From: Candidatus Aminicenantes bacterium UBA6072
Lineage (GTDB): Bacteria > Acidobacteriota > Aminicenantia > UBA2199
Assembly: GCA_002436105.1 (NCBI GenBank)
Contig: DIXU01000012.1
Coordinates: 101,773 to 165,772, forward strand
Reading direction: 5' to 3'
Length of the DNA: 64,000 nt
Shown: piece after piece, positions 25,058 to 35,058 of the stretch
How positions within the stretch are numbered: position 1 is the first letter of the stretch
Layout of the letters: every line of letters begins with the position of its first letter
Notes under the pieces: generated by a model
What the model was told of the DNA's origin: nothing
Seen by the model: only the letters and a program-made list of their open reading frames with translations
Database searches by the model: none
Made by a program: the position numbers and the translations under genes

Positions 25058-26740
25058 TTGGGCAATATCAAGATCCTGGCCGAGAACGTGTACCGCAAGA
25101 TCGCCGCCGGCGAGGTGGTCGAGCGCCCGCTTTCCGTGGTCAAGGAGCTGGTGGAGAACGCCATCGACGCCGGTGCCGGGGCCATCGCGGTCGAGCTGAG
25201 CGCCGGCGGCAAGGAGCTGGTGCGGGTCGAGGACGACGGCAACGGCTTCGCCGCCGACGACATCGAGATCGCGTTCCAGCGCCACAGCACGTCCAAGCTG
25301 GCCGAACTGGAGGACCTGGACCGCCTGCAGTCACTGGGCTTCCGCGGCGAGGCCCTGCCGTCGATCCGGGAAGTGGCCGATATCGACCTGGAGACGGCCG
25401 ACAACGACCAGGGGCGCGGCTGGCGCTGTTCCTTCCGCGACGGCGCCCTGGTCGAAAAGGCCCAGGCCGCGCGCCGCCGGGGCAGCGTCATTTCCGTCCG
25501 CCGGCTGTTCGCCAACTTCCCCGTGCGCCGCAAGTTCATGAAGAGCGACCAGGGCGAGTTGCGCCAGGTCAGCGCCTTCATGGAAACGATCGCCCTGGCC
25601 CGCCCCGGCATCGCCTTCACCCTGCAGCACAACCGCCGCACCGTGTTCCACTACCCGGCGGCGGCGACGCTGGCCGATCGCATCTACCAGGTCTTCGGCA
25701 AGGAGTTCCTGGACGGGCTGCTGCCTGTGGATTTCATTTCCGGTCCCTGCCGGCTGACGGGCTTCGTCTCGGGCTCCCGGGGAGGCGTGCGCGGCAGGAA
25801 CCGGCAGTTCTTCACGGTCAACGGCCGGCCGGTCCGGGAAAAGACACTGCAGGCGGCGTTCAACAACACCCTGCAGCCCTTCCTGGAGAAATCGCTCAGC
25901 CCGGCCGGAGTGATCGACCTCGCTGTCCCGCCCGCCCAGATCGACGTCAACATCCATCCCATGAAGCTGGAAATCCGCTTCCTGGATGCCCAGCGCGTCT
26001 ACCAGTTCATGCAGCAGGCGATCCATGCCGCCCTGGGCGGCAGGCTGCGCCCCGAGGCCTACGCGGCCCACGACCCGGCCGACATGGCGCAGGAAAGCGC
26101 CATGCCGGTCATGATGCCGACCATGGAAAAAGCCGGGATCCCCCGGTTGTGGCCAACGGAACCCACGGCCGAGGGGGAGGATTTCCGTGTCCTGGGCCAG
26201 TACCGGGAATCGTACATCGTGGTCGAGAAGAACGGCGAGCTCCTGGTCATCGACCAGCACAATGCCCGCGAGCGCGTGCTCTTCGAGCGCTTGCAGGCCG
26301 GCTGCGCTTCCGGCGCGGTTCCTGCCGCCCAGGCCCTTTTCCCCCTGCTGATCGAGCTCAGCCCCGCCGAGCAGGCGGCCCTCGACGACGACCGCATGGA
26401 GCTTCTGCGCAAGGCCGGCTTCGACCTCCGCCGCCTGAGCGGTGCCGCCGTCGAGGTCAAGGCGTTTCCGCAATTCCTCAGCGAGGGGCGCATCCGCGAG
26501 AACCTGCGCGCCGCCCTGCGCGAGCCCCTGGCCGGCGGCAGCGATACCGAGGAGCGCCTGCTGGCCTCGCTGGCCTGCCACGACGCCGTGAAGGTCAACC
26601 AGCGCCTGCATGCCGACGAGATGCGCGCCCTGGTGCGCGACCTGTTCGCCTGCGCCAATCCCGATTTCTGCCCCCACCGCCGCCCGATCATCGTCACCCT
26701 GACCCTGGAAGAAATCGAGAAGCGCCTGAAACGGCGCTGA
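25058..26740 (+). CDS. mutL: DNA mismatch repair protein MutL
   Basis: 560 residues from TTG at 25058, which has GGAG 7 bases upstream and gives the standard N-terminus (GNIKILAENVYRKIAAGEVV). GHKL ATPase motifs are intact: ELVENAIDAGA, VEDDGNGF and QSLGFRGEALPSI. The C-terminal endonuclease motif is present as DQHNARERVLFE (consensus DQHA-x2-E-x4-E, with one Ala replaced by Asn). The conserved ACR-like CHDAVK and the zinc-type CPHRRP (usually CPHGRP) follow. It is probably an endonuclease-active MutL. MutS is not in the window. mutY follows after 16 bases. Confidence 0.95.
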   Translation: MGNIKILAENVYRKIAAGEVVERPLSVVKELVENAIDAGAGAIAVELSAGGKELVRVEDDGNGFAADDIEIAFQRHSTSKLAELEDLDRLQSLGFRGEALPSIREVADIDLETADNDQGRGWRCSFRDGALVEKAQAARRRGSVISVRRLFANFPVRRKFMKSDQGELRQVSAFMETIALARPGIAFTLQHNRRTVFHYPAAATLADRIYQVFGKEFLDGLLPVDFISGPCRLTGFVSGSRGGVRGRNRQFFTVNGRPVREKTLQAAFNNTLQPFLEKSLSPAGVIDLAVPPAQIDVNIHPMKLEIRFLDAQRVYQFMQQAIHAALGGRLRPEAYAAHDPADMAQESAMPVMMPTMEKAGIPRLWPTEPTAEGEDFRVLGQYRESYIVVEKNGELLVIDQHNARERVLFERLQAGCASGAVPAAQALFPLLIELSPAEQAALDDDRMELLRKAGFDLRRLSGAAVEVKAFPQFLSEGRIRENLRAALREPLAGGSDTEERLLASLACHDAVKVNQRLHADEMRALVRDLFACANPDFCPHRRPIIVTLTLEEIEKRLKRR

Positions 26741-26756
26741 CAACGGACCGCCGGGG

Positions 26757-27833
26757 ATGAGCGGGCTGCCGGTTCCGCGGTTGCTGCGCTGGTTCGCGCG
26801 CTGCCGCCGCGAGCTGCCCTGGCGCCGGCGCCATGACCTCTATGCCATATGGGTGTCCGAGGTCATGCTGCAGCAGACGCAAGTGGAGACGGTCATCCCG
26901 TATTACCGCGATTTCCTGAGGCGCTATCCGACCCTGAAGCAGCTGGCCGCCGCGCCGCTTCAGGACGTGCTCAAGGCCTGGGAAGGGCTGGGGTATTATT
27001 CCCGGGCCCGCAACCTTTGGCTGGCGGCGCGCCGGGTCCGCGATGCCTTTCATGGACGCATTCCCCGGACGGTTGAGGATTTCCGCGCCTTGCCCGGGGT
27101 GGGTGAGTACATCGCCGCCGCCGTGCTCAGCATCGGCCGCGGCCTGGCCTTGCCGGTGATCGACGGCAACGTGCTGCGCGTCGTCTGCCGCTGGCAGGGG
27201 ATCGAGGGCGACGTGCGCTCGGCGGCGACGAGAAAGAGGGTCGGTTCCTTTTTGTCGGGCATCATTCCGGAGAATTCCCCCGGACGCTTCAACGAAGCCA
27301 TGATGGAGCTGGGAGCGCTGGCCTGCCGTCCCCGGGATCCCCGCTGCCGTTCATGCCCCCTGCGCCGGGATTGCTTCGCCTTTCTCCGGGGCCGGACGGC
27401 TTCGCTGCCGCTCCGCAGCCGGAAGCGGGCCGTGCCCGAGTACCGGGCGGCGCTGGCCGTGATCCTGCGCAACGGGAGGATCTTCATCCAGCAGCGCCCC
27501 GAAGCGGGCCACCTGGGAGGTCTCTGGGAGTTCCCCGGCGGCAAGTGCCGCACGGGGGAGAAACCGGAAGACGCGGTCGTCCGCGAATGCCGCGAGGAAC
27601 TGGGAGCCCGGGTCAGGGTCCTGGCCAGGCTGGCCGAGGTACGGCATGCCTATTCCCATTTCAAGGTCCACCTGCACGTCTTCATCTGCCGGCCGGGAAA
27701 GGGCCGGCTCCGCGCCGGGCAGCCCCACGCCTGGGTGAAAGCCCAAGACCTCGAACGGTATCCTTTCCCCGGGGCGAATCACAAGTTCTTTCCCCAGCTT
27801 CGTGCATGGCTTTCGAACGATGGTGACGAGTGA
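26757..27833 (+). CDS. mutY: A/G-specific adenine glycosylase with C-terminal Nudix domain
   Basis: 358 residues. It removes adenine paired with 8-oxoguanine. The glycosylase domain (1-225) has LPWRRRHDLYAIWVSEVMLQQTQV with the catalytic Glu, the HhH motif LPGVGEYIAAAV and the catalytic Asp in VIDGNVLRVV. The 4Fe-4S cluster ligands are C-x6-C-x2-C-x5-C in CRPRDPRCRSCPLRRDC. The C-terminal domain has a complete Nudix catalytic core, G-x5-E-x7-RECREELG, which many MutY proteins have lost. The stop codon lies in repeat E3. Confidence 0.94.
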   Translation: MSGLPVPRLLRWFARCRRELPWRRRHDLYAIWVSEVMLQQTQVETVIPYYRDFLRRYPTLKQLAAAPLQDVLKAWEGLGYYSRARNLWLAARRVRDAFHGRIPRTVEDFRALPGVGEYIAAAVLSIGRGLALPVIDGNVLRVVCRWQGIEGDVRSAATRKRVGSFLSGIIPENSPGRFNEAMMELGALACRPRDPRCRSCPLRRDCFAFLRGRTASLPLRSRKRAVPEYRAALAVILRNGRIFIQQRPEAGHLGGLWEFPGGKCRTGEKPEDAVVRECREELGARVRVLARLAEVRHAYSHFKVHLHVFICRPGKGRLRAGQPHAWVKAQDLERYPFPGANHKFFPQLRAWLSNDGDE

Positions 27834-27925
27834 CAAGTGACGAGTGTGGAGTTGGAAGAACCGCAGCGGTTCGCTCTCGAGTTGCTCCTGGTCCCTTGTT
27901 ACTCGTTACTTGTCACTGGCGCTCG
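27821..27925. repeat. Palindromic word-repeat element E3
   Basis: Left arm GTGACGAGTGACAAGTGACGAGTG (27823-27846), right arm its approximate inverse (GTTACTCGTTACTTGTCACTGG, 27899-27919). The centre is a perfect hairpin GAACCG-cag-CGGTTC (27858-27872). The left arm begins inside the mutY coding end and provides its TGA. It lies between mutY and the promoter of the DUF47 gene. Confidence 0.85.
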
Positions 27926-27927
27926 TT

Positions 27928-27956
27928 TTGACTTTGGAACGGCCCTGTGCTACCAT
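27928..27956 (+). promoter_or_regulatory. Promoter of the DUF47-pit operon
   Basis: TTGACT (27928-27933), 17-bp spacer, TACCAT (27951-27956). The transcript start near 27963 leaves a leader of about 50 bases with GAGGAG before the ATG. Confidence 0.65.
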
Positions 27957-28011
27957 TTCGCTTCCGCCCGGCGCATCCGCCGGGCAATCCGCAAGACCGA
28001 GGAGCAGAACG

Positions 28012-28638
28012 ATGTTCAAGTCCCTGGTGCCGAAAAACGATGTCTTTTACGGGCTCTTCGACAAGATCAGTTCCAATATGGTCGAGGGCGTGGAGACATT
28101 GGTCAGGATGCTCAACGAATGCGACCTGTACAACCAGCACGCCGTCAGCCTGAAATCGCTGGAGCACCAGACCGACCAGCTGGTGCACAGCGTCATGTCG
28201 CACCTGCACCAGACCTTCATCACGCCGATCGAGCGCGAGGACATCCACCAGCTGGCCGTGCGCCTGGACGACATCCTCGACCTGGCCGAGGCCGCCAGCT
28301 CGCGCATCGACCTCTACCGCCCCTGCCATGTTCCCGAAGAAGCCAAGGAATTAAGTCACGTGCTGCTGGCGAGCGTCAAGCTGGTCAAGGAGATGGTCGG
28401 CCTGCTGCCCAACATGAAGAATCGGGCGCGCATCATGGAGCTGAACGTGGAGATCAACCGCCTGGAGGACCAGGCCGACTATATCCGCCGCAGCACGCTG
28501 GCCCGCCTTTTCCGCGAGGAGAAGGACCCGTTCGAATTGATCAAGTGGAAGGACATCCTGGAATACATCGAGCGGGCGACCGACCGCTGCGAGGACGTGG
28601 CCGACATCACCGAGGGCATCGTCCTGGAAAACGCCTGA
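28012..28638 (+). CDS. PhoU-like DUF47 family phosphate transport regulator
   Basis: 208 residues from the ATG at 28012, chosen for GAGGAG upstream. All-helical, with the DUF47 pattern: FITPIEREDIHQLAVRLDDI and ATDRCEDVADITEGIVLENA, where acidic clusters bind metals. DUF47 proteins are encoded next to Pit transporters and are thought to modulate them. Here pit follows by 13 bases. Confidence 0.9.
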   Translation: MFKSLVPKNDVFYGLFDKISSNMVEGVETLVRMLNECDLYNQHAVSLKSLEHQTDQLVHSVMSHLHQTFITPIEREDIHQLAVRLDDILDLAEAASSRIDLYRPCHVPEEAKELSHVLLASVKLVKEMVGLLPNMKNRARIMELNVEINRLEDQADYIRRSTLARLFREEKDPFELIKWKDILEYIERATDRCEDVADITEGIVLENA

Positions 28639-28651
28639 GCGCCGCAACCTC

Positions 28652-29650
<999 letters not shown>

Positions 29651-29754
29651 TTCTTTGACCGCCCCATCTTTCGGGGGCAGTAAATTAACCGATTTTTTAT
29701 CCGGCATTAATCCCTTCATAACAAAACATTACCATACTGTATCCTGAGGAAAAA

Positions 29755-30930
29755 ATGATTCCTATCGCATTCCTGTCCATCTTGGCCTTCTCGCTGATCG
29801 TCTACGGCGCCTTCCTTGCCTTCACCCTCCGTTTCCGGCCGAGGCGGGAGGTGCGGATCGACCTGGGCAGCCGCTTCCCCCGCGTCAGCATCCTGAAGCC
29901 GATGAAAAACCTGGTCGACGACATCGCCGCCAACCTGGAATCGTACTTCACCCTGGACTATCCCAATTACGAGCTCATCTTCGGGCTCGACTCGCTGGAC
30001 GACGCCTCGCTGCCGGTCATCCGCTCCCTGGGCGGGCGCTTCCCCGAGATCCCGGTATCCATCGTCGCCACGGGCCATTCGGACGAGCAGAATCCCAAGA
30101 TATTCAAGCTGGCGCGAATGGAGGCCAGCGCCGCGGGCGAGCTGTTCTGGGTCACCGACGCCAACACCCGGGTCGCCGCCGACACGCTGAACCGGCTGGT
30201 CAGGGAATACCAGAGATCCTCCGCCCACGTGGTGTTCTCGCCCATCCGCGGCACGGGAAGCCGCAGCCTGCCCAGCCTGATGGAGAACATGAGCCTGAAT
30301 CTCTTCACCTCGGGCAACATCATCACCGCCTGGAAGGCCTTCCGGCAGCAGATCATCGTCGGCAAGTCGATGCTGATCGAGAAGGCCGCCCTGGGGCATT
30401 TCGGCGGCTTTTCCTATTTCAGCGCCTTCCTGGCTGAGGATTTCGTCATCGGCGAGGCCTTCGAGAACGGGGGATTCACCCTCTCCTGCGACTGCACCTG
30501 GATCGACAACGTGAACCGCACGACGACCTTTGCCAGCTTTTTCCGGCGCATGGCGCGCTGGGCCAAGTTGCGCTTGCGCCTGAAACCCGTTTTCTACGTC
30601 CTGGAGGTCTTCCTCAACCCGGTCGCCCTCTCCCTGGCCCTGCCGCTCCTCTTTCCAACGGCCGGGTGGTTCGCGCTGGCCGGGGTATGGTCCTGCAAGA
30701 TCGTCATCGAGCTTTCCAGCTACCTGGTCCTCTCCCATGGCGACAAGGAGCCGCGCAGCAATCTCCTGATGTTGCCGCTGGCGGTCATCCTGAAAGACTT
30801 CATCCTGCTCCTTGTCTACTTCGTGCCCTTTTTCAGCCGCACCCTCGTCTGGCAGGGCGGAAGCATAGCGATCGGGCGCCGGACCCGCATCGGCGGCCCC
30901 CGGGAAATCCTGGCACTGGAGGGTGCGTAA
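29755..30930 (+). CDS. Ceramide glucosyltransferase-like family 2 glycosyltransferase
   Basis: 391 residues. N-terminal membrane anchor (IAFLSILAFSLIVYGAFLAF), a GT-A domain (about 40-260) and three to four C-terminal membrane helices from about 280. GT21-type features: VSILKPMKN near the start, the D1 aspartate in GLDSLDD, the D2 motif VTDANTRV, a D3-type AEDFVIGEAF and the (Q/R)xxRW-type motif RRMARW. This family (GT21, HpnI) transfers a sugar to ceramide or other lipids at the cytoplasmic face. The lipid acceptor here is unknown. GAGG lies about 9 bases before the ATG. Confidence 0.85.
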   Translation: MIPIAFLSILAFSLIVYGAFLAFTLRFRPRREVRIDLGSRFPRVSILKPMKNLVDDIAANLESYFTLDYPNYELIFGLDSLDDASLPVIRSLGGRFPEIPVSIVATGHSDEQNPKIFKLARMEASAAGELFWVTDANTRVAADTLNRLVREYQRSSAHVVFSPIRGTGSRSLPSLMENMSLNLFTSGNIITAWKAFRQQIIVGKSMLIEKAALGHFGGFSYFSAFLAEDFVIGEAFENGGFTLSCDCTWIDNVNRTTTFASFFRRMARWAKLRLRLKPVFYVLEVFLNPVALSLALPLLFPTAGWFALAGVWSCKIVIELSSYLVLSHGDKEPRSNLLMLPLAVILKDFILLLVYFVPFFSRTLVWQGGSIAIGRRTRIGGPREILALEGA

Positions 30931-30933
30931 GGC

Positions 30934-32271
30934 ATGGCGACGCCCAAGGCCTGGGTGGTTTCGGTGCTGATGGGGCTGGGTCACCTGCGAGCCGCCTACC
31001 CCTTGCGCGACAGCGCCTGCGAGGGCATCATCGTCTACGGCACGCGCCGCTCGACCCCGCCCCGTGAATACCGCATCTGGCGCCGACTGCGCAAGATCTA
31101 CTATTTCTCCTCCAACGTGGGCAAGGTGCCGCTCCTTGGCAAGCCGCTGCTCGATCTGCTGCTGGCAGTGCAGCGCATCCAGCCCTATTATCCGCGCCGC
31201 GACCTCTCCCGGCCCAGCCTCGCCGTGCGCTACCTGGGCCGGCTGGTCTCCGGCAAGGGCCTCTGCCGCGACCTGCTGGCGCGCATGAACCGCCTGCCCC
31301 TGCCGCGCATCCATTCGTTCTACGCCACCGCCGTGGCCTCGGACCATGCCGCTGCCGCCGGTCAGGACTACCTGCTGATCTGCGACAGCGACTTCAACCG
31401 CGTCTGGGTCCCGTGCGACCCGCGTTCGGGACGCTTGAAGTACCTGGCCCCCTGCACCCAGGTGCGGAACCGCCTGCTGGCCTACGGCGTCGCGGCCGAG
31501 CGCATCATCCTGACCGGCTTTCCGCTGCCCAAGGAAAACATCGGCAGCCGGGAGGGCCTGGAGATCCTCCGCGAAGACCTGTTCCAGCGCCTGTTGCGCC
31601 TGGACCCGAAGCGGAAATTTTTCTCCTACCACCAGCGTTCGGTGCTGGGCTGGCTGGGAAAGGAGTCGCTGCCACCGGCGGCGTCCGGCCCGCTGCACCT
31701 GACCTTTGCCATCGGCGGCGCCGGGGCGCAATGCGACATGGCGCGGGTCATCCTGCAGAGCTTGAAGCCCGCCATTGAAGCGGGGCGCATGCGGGTCACC
31801 ATTTCCGCCGGCATCCATCAGAAAGTGTACGAGCGGCTGCTGGGATACGTCAACCAGCTGCGTCTGGCGGAGAAACTGAACGCCGGCGGGGTGGACCTGG
31901 TCTACGATTCCGACATCTATTCCTACCTGGAAAAGTTCAACCGCGTCCTGCGCGCGACCGACATCCTGTGGACCAAGCCCAGCGAGCTCTCCTTTTATTG
32001 CGCCCTGGGCATTCCCATCCTGATGGCCCCGCCGATCGGCGTTCATGAGGAATTGAACCGTTGCTGGCTGAGAGAGATCCATGCCGGGGTGGAAGCGGCC
32101 GGTCCCCTGCGCTTCACCCATGAATGGCTGTTCGACCTGCTGGAAAACGGACGCCTGGCCGAGGCGGCCTGGGACGGCTTCCTGAAGGCGCGCAAGCTGG
32201 GAACCTACAAAATAGAAGACCTGATCCGCACGGGTGCCTGCGCCGAGGGCCTGACTCCCCTCGAGCAGTAG
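30934..32271 (+). CDS. GT28-like (MGDG synthase/MurG-type) glycosyltransferase
   Basis: 445 residues, starting 3 bases after the GT21-like gene. I recognise no named enzyme, but the layout is GT-B. The N-terminal domain ends in a GVAAERIILTGFPLPKENI block, as in MGDG synthases. The C-terminal donor domain has LTFAIGGAGAQ and the nucleotide-sugar region TKPSELSFYCALGIPILMAP followed by HEELNRCWL. Part of the N-terminal half (about 40-75) is rich in Tyr/Arg and may touch the membrane. With the gene before it, it may build a glycolipid with two sugars. Confidence 0.65.
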   Translation: MATPKAWVVSVLMGLGHLRAAYPLRDSACEGIIVYGTRRSTPPREYRIWRRLRKIYYFSSNVGKVPLLGKPLLDLLLAVQRIQPYYPRRDLSRPSLAVRYLGRLVSGKGLCRDLLARMNRLPLPRIHSFYATAVASDHAAAAGQDYLLICDSDFNRVWVPCDPRSGRLKYLAPCTQVRNRLLAYGVAAERIILTGFPLPKENIGSREGLEILREDLFQRLLRLDPKRKFFSYHQRSVLGWLGKESLPPAASGPLHLTFAIGGAGAQCDMARVILQSLKPAIEAGRMRVTISAGIHQKVYERLLGYVNQLRLAEKLNAGGVDLVYDSDIYSYLEKFNRVLRATDILWTKPSELSFYCALGIPILMAPPIGVHEELNRCWLREIHAGVEAAGPLRFTHEWLFDLLENGRLAEAAWDGFLKARKLGTYKIEDLIRTGACAEGLTPLEQ

Positions 32272-32356
32272 CGGGGACGGATTCCGTCCCGGCGGCCGTC
32301 ATGTCCCATGCCGGCAGCTCCCGGCATCGGGAAAGCTTCATCCTGCGGCGGAACGC

Positions 32357-32384
32357 TTGACAAAAGGCCGATTGCTGGTAAAAT
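32357..32384 (+). promoter_or_regulatory. Promoter of the pst operon
   Basis: TTGACA (32357-32362), 16-bp spacer, TAAAAT (32379-32384). No clear PhoB box is visible upstream. Confidence 0.7.
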
Positions 32385-32441
32385 CTAGTTTATCGTTTCT
32401 CGAATCCCACTTTTTCTTGAATGACGAAAGAGGAGGATGAC

Positions 32442-33320
32442 GTGGCGCGCAAAAAACTGACCTTTCCGGCCCTGGTGTTTCCTGTCTGCTGCCTGCTCCT
32501 GTTTTCCGCCTGCAGCCGCAGCTCCCAGCAGGCCAATTCGCTGCAGATCAAGGGCTCCGACACCATGGTCAACCTGGGCCAGGCCTGGGCCGAGGAATTC
32601 ATGAAGCGGCGTCCCGAGGTCTCGGTGGCCGTCACCGGCGGCGGTTCGGGGACCGGCATCGCGGCCCTGCTTTCCAAAACCTGCGATATCGCCGAACTGT
32701 CGCGCGAACTCAAGCCGGAGGAACTCGCCATGGCCCGGCAGAAGGGCCTGGATCCCCGGCAGATCACCGTCGCCCTGGACGGGCTGGCCGTGGTGGTCCA
32801 TCCGGCCAACCCGCTGTCGCAGCTGACCATGGACCAGCTGGCCGCCGTTTTCTCGGGCACGGTCACCAACTGGAAGGAGATCGGCGGCGCCGACCTGCCC
32901 ATCGTGGTCCTGTCGCGCGAGGTCAACTCCGGCACCCATGTCTATTTCAAGGAGCACGTGCTGCGCGGCAATTTGAAGGACAGCCGCGTGGAGTTCGCCG
33001 CCAAGGCCCTGATGCTGCCCAGTTCCCAGGCCATCGCCGACGAGGTGGCTCAGAATCCCGGCGCCATCGGCTATTACGGCATGGGCTACATCTCGCCGAA
33101 GGAAAAGGCCCTGGCCGTGGCCAGGGACGATGCCTCGCCGGCCGTGGCGCCCACCATCGAAAACGTGGTCAGCCAGGATTACCCGATCTCGCGCCCGCTG
33201 CTCATGGTCACCCGCGAACAGCCCCAGGGGCTGGTGGCCGATTTCATCGACTTCGTCCTCGGCCCCGAGGGACAGCAGCTCGTGGTCAAGATCGATTTCG
33301 TGCCGGTGAAGAAGAACTAG
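32442..33320 (+). CDS. pstS: Phosphate ABC transporter substrate-binding lipoprotein
   Basis: 292 residues from GTG at 32442, chosen because AGGAGG lies 5 bases upstream; an ATG at 32421 in frame has no such site. Lipobox LLFSAC near residue 24. The PstS fold shows IKGSDTMVNLGQAWAEEF, the phosphate-binding loop TGGGSGTGIAAL and SREVNSGTHVYF, and a GAIGYYGMGY motif. It binds phosphate in the periplasm for PstCA. First gene of pstSCAB1B2-phoU. Confidence 0.95.
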   Translation: MARKKLTFPALVFPVCCLLLFSACSRSSQQANSLQIKGSDTMVNLGQAWAEEFMKRRPEVSVAVTGGGSGTGIAALLSKTCDIAELSRELKPEELAMARQKGLDPRQITVALDGLAVVVHPANPLSQLTMDQLAAVFSGTVTNWKEIGGADLPIVVLSREVNSGTHVYFKEHVLRGNLKDSRVEFAAKALMLPSSQAIADEVAQNPGAIGYYGMGYISPKEKALAVARDDASPAVAPTIENVVSQDYPISRPLLMVTREQPQGLVADFIDFVLGPEGQQLVVKIDFVPVKKN

Positions 33321-33326
33321 CCCTCA

Positions 33327-34208
33327 ATGTCGTCCACGCGGCTGCGCAAGCTGAAGGAGTGGTGGATCGAGAAGGCCATCCTGCTCAGCGGCATTTTTTC
33401 CGTCGTCTTCGTCGCTCTCATCTTCATCTTCCTGCTGCGCGAGGGCTTGTCCCTGTTCCGCGGCGAAAGCGTATTCGATTTTCTCCTGGGCAAGAGCTGG
33501 TACCCGATCTCCGACCCGCCGCGCTTCGGCATCCTGCCGCTGATCCTCGGCTCGCTGCTGGTGACGCTGGGCGCCGCCGCCATCGCGGTGCCCATCGGCC
33601 TCGCCGCCGCCCTGTTCATCGCCGAGATCGCCCCCGGCCGGCTGAAGGAAGGACTGAAGGCGGGCATCGAGCTGCTGGCGGCCATCCCCTCGGTGGTCAT
33701 CGGCTTCATCGGCATGATCACCCTCGGCCCCTGGATCAAGAACCTGTTCAATATTCCCACCGGGCTGACCGCCCTCACCGGTTCGGTGACGCTGGCCTTC
33801 ATGGCCATGCCCACCATCGTCTCCATCGCCGAGGACGCCATCACCGCCGTGCCGCGGCAGTACCGCGAGGCGGCCATCGCCATGGGGGCGACGAAATGGC
33901 AGACCACCTGGCGCATCGTGGCCCGCGCCGCCCGGCCGGGCATGGTCGCCGCCGTCATGCTGGGCATCGGCCGGGTCATCGGCGAGACCATGGCCGTGAT
34001 GATGGTCACCGGCAACGCCGCCATCATCCCCCACAGCATCCTGCAGCCGGTGCGCACCCTGACCGCCACCATCGCCGCCGAGATGGGCGAGTCGGTGCAG
34101 GGCGGGGCGCACTACGCCGCCCTGTTCGCCATCGGCATCGTGCTGTTCATCATCACCTTCCTGATCAACGGCGTGGCGGACCTGTACCTGCACCGCTCGC
34201 GCAGATAG
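33327..34208 (+). CDS. pstC: Phosphate ABC transporter permease PstC
   Basis: 293 residues with six predicted membrane helices. The cytoplasmic EAA-type coupling loop is AAIAMGATKWQTTWRIV, and RVIGETMAVMMVTGNA follows as in PstC proteins. It forms the channel with PstA. It begins 6 bases after pstS. Confidence 0.95.
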   Translation: MSSTRLRKLKEWWIEKAILLSGIFSVVFVALIFIFLLREGLSLFRGESVFDFLLGKSWYPISDPPRFGILPLILGSLLVTLGAAAIAVPIGLAAALFIAEIAPGRLKEGLKAGIELLAAIPSVVIGFIGMITLGPWIKNLFNIPTGLTALTGSVTLAFMAMPTIVSIAEDAITAVPRQYREAAIAMGATKWQTTWRIVARAARPGMVAAVMLGIGRVIGETMAVMMVTGNAAIIPHSILQPVRTLTATIAAEMGESVQGGAHYAALFAIGIVLFIITFLINGVADLYLHRSRR

Positions 34209-34212
34209 CCCC

Positions 34213-35058
34213 ATGAGCCAGCGTCTTTCGCAATGGATCGCCTTCTCGCTGCTGTTCCTGGCCACGCTGGTGGTGGTGCTGCCGGTGGTGGTCATCCTGG
34301 CGATCATCGTCGCCAAGGGCGCCAGCGCCATCAGCTGGGATTTCCTCTTTTCCATGCCCCGGGACGGCATGAGCGCCGGCGGCATCCTGCCGGCCATACT
34401 GGGCACGCTCTACCTGGTGCTGGGCGCGGTCCTCTTCGCCGTGCCGCTGGGCGTGGCGGCCGCCGTCTACCTGGTCGAGTATTCGGGCAGCAACCGCTTC
34501 TCGCGCCTGGTCAAGCTGGCCATCGTCAACCTGGCCGGCGTGCCGTCGGTGGTCTACGGACTCTTCGGCCTGGGCATTTTCGTCATCTTTTTCCGCTTCG
34601 GCGCCTCCATCCTTTCCGGGGCGCTGACGCTGGGCATCATGATCCTGCCGGTGATCATCACCTCGGCGCGCGAGGCCCTGGAGAGCGTGCCCCGGCATTT
34701 CCGCACCGTCAGCCTGTCGCTGGGCGCCAGCCGCTGGCAGACCATCCGCCATTCGGTGCTGCCGCACGCGCTGCCCGGCATCATGACCGGCATGATCCTG
34801 GGCCTGGGGCGTGCCGCCGGCGAGACCGCCCCCATCCTGTTCACGGTGGCCGCGTTCTACCTGCCACGCCTGCCGCAATCGATCTTTGACCAGACCATGG
34901 CGCTGCCCTACCATCTCTACGTCATCTCCACCCAGGTGCCGGGAGTTCCCGAGAACGTGCGCTACGGGACGGCGCTGGTGCTGCTGGCGCTGGTGCTGCT
35001 GCTGAACCTGGCGGCCATCATCCTGCGCTCGCGGTTCCGCGCGAGGAAGAAATGGTGA
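34213..35058 (+). CDS. pstA: Phosphate ABC transporter permease PstA
   Basis: 281 residues with six membrane helices. The EAA loop is VSLSLGASRWQTIRHSVLP, followed by GRAAGETAPILFTVA, the PstA signature. The ending RSRFRARKKW is basic and cytoplasmic. It overlaps pstB1 by 7 bases. Confidence 0.95.
   Translation: MSQRLSQWIAFSLLFLATLVVVLPVVVILAIIVAKGASAISWDFLFSMPRDGMSAGGILPAILGTLYLVLGAVLFAVPLGVAAAVYLVEYSGSNRFSRLVKLAIVNLAGVPSVVYGLFGLGIFVIFFRFGASILSGALTLGIMILPVIITSAREALESVPRHFRTVSLSLGASRWQTIRHSVLPHALPGIMTGMILGLGRAAGETAPILFTVAAFYLPRLPQSIFDQTMALPYHLYVISTQVPGVPENVRYGTALVLLALVLLLNLAAIILRSRFRARKKW

Noticed and set aside
29716..32121. Long open frame (801 codons) antisense to the two glycosyltransferases
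   Set aside because: High GC content gives long open antisense frames. The protein is low in hydrophobic order and rich in G/A/Q/R, while the plus strand encodes clear glycosyltransferase motifs.
32421..32441. PstS start at the ATG at 32421
   Set aside because: It would add charged residues before the signal peptide and lacks a ribosome site. GTG at 32442 follows AGGAGG.
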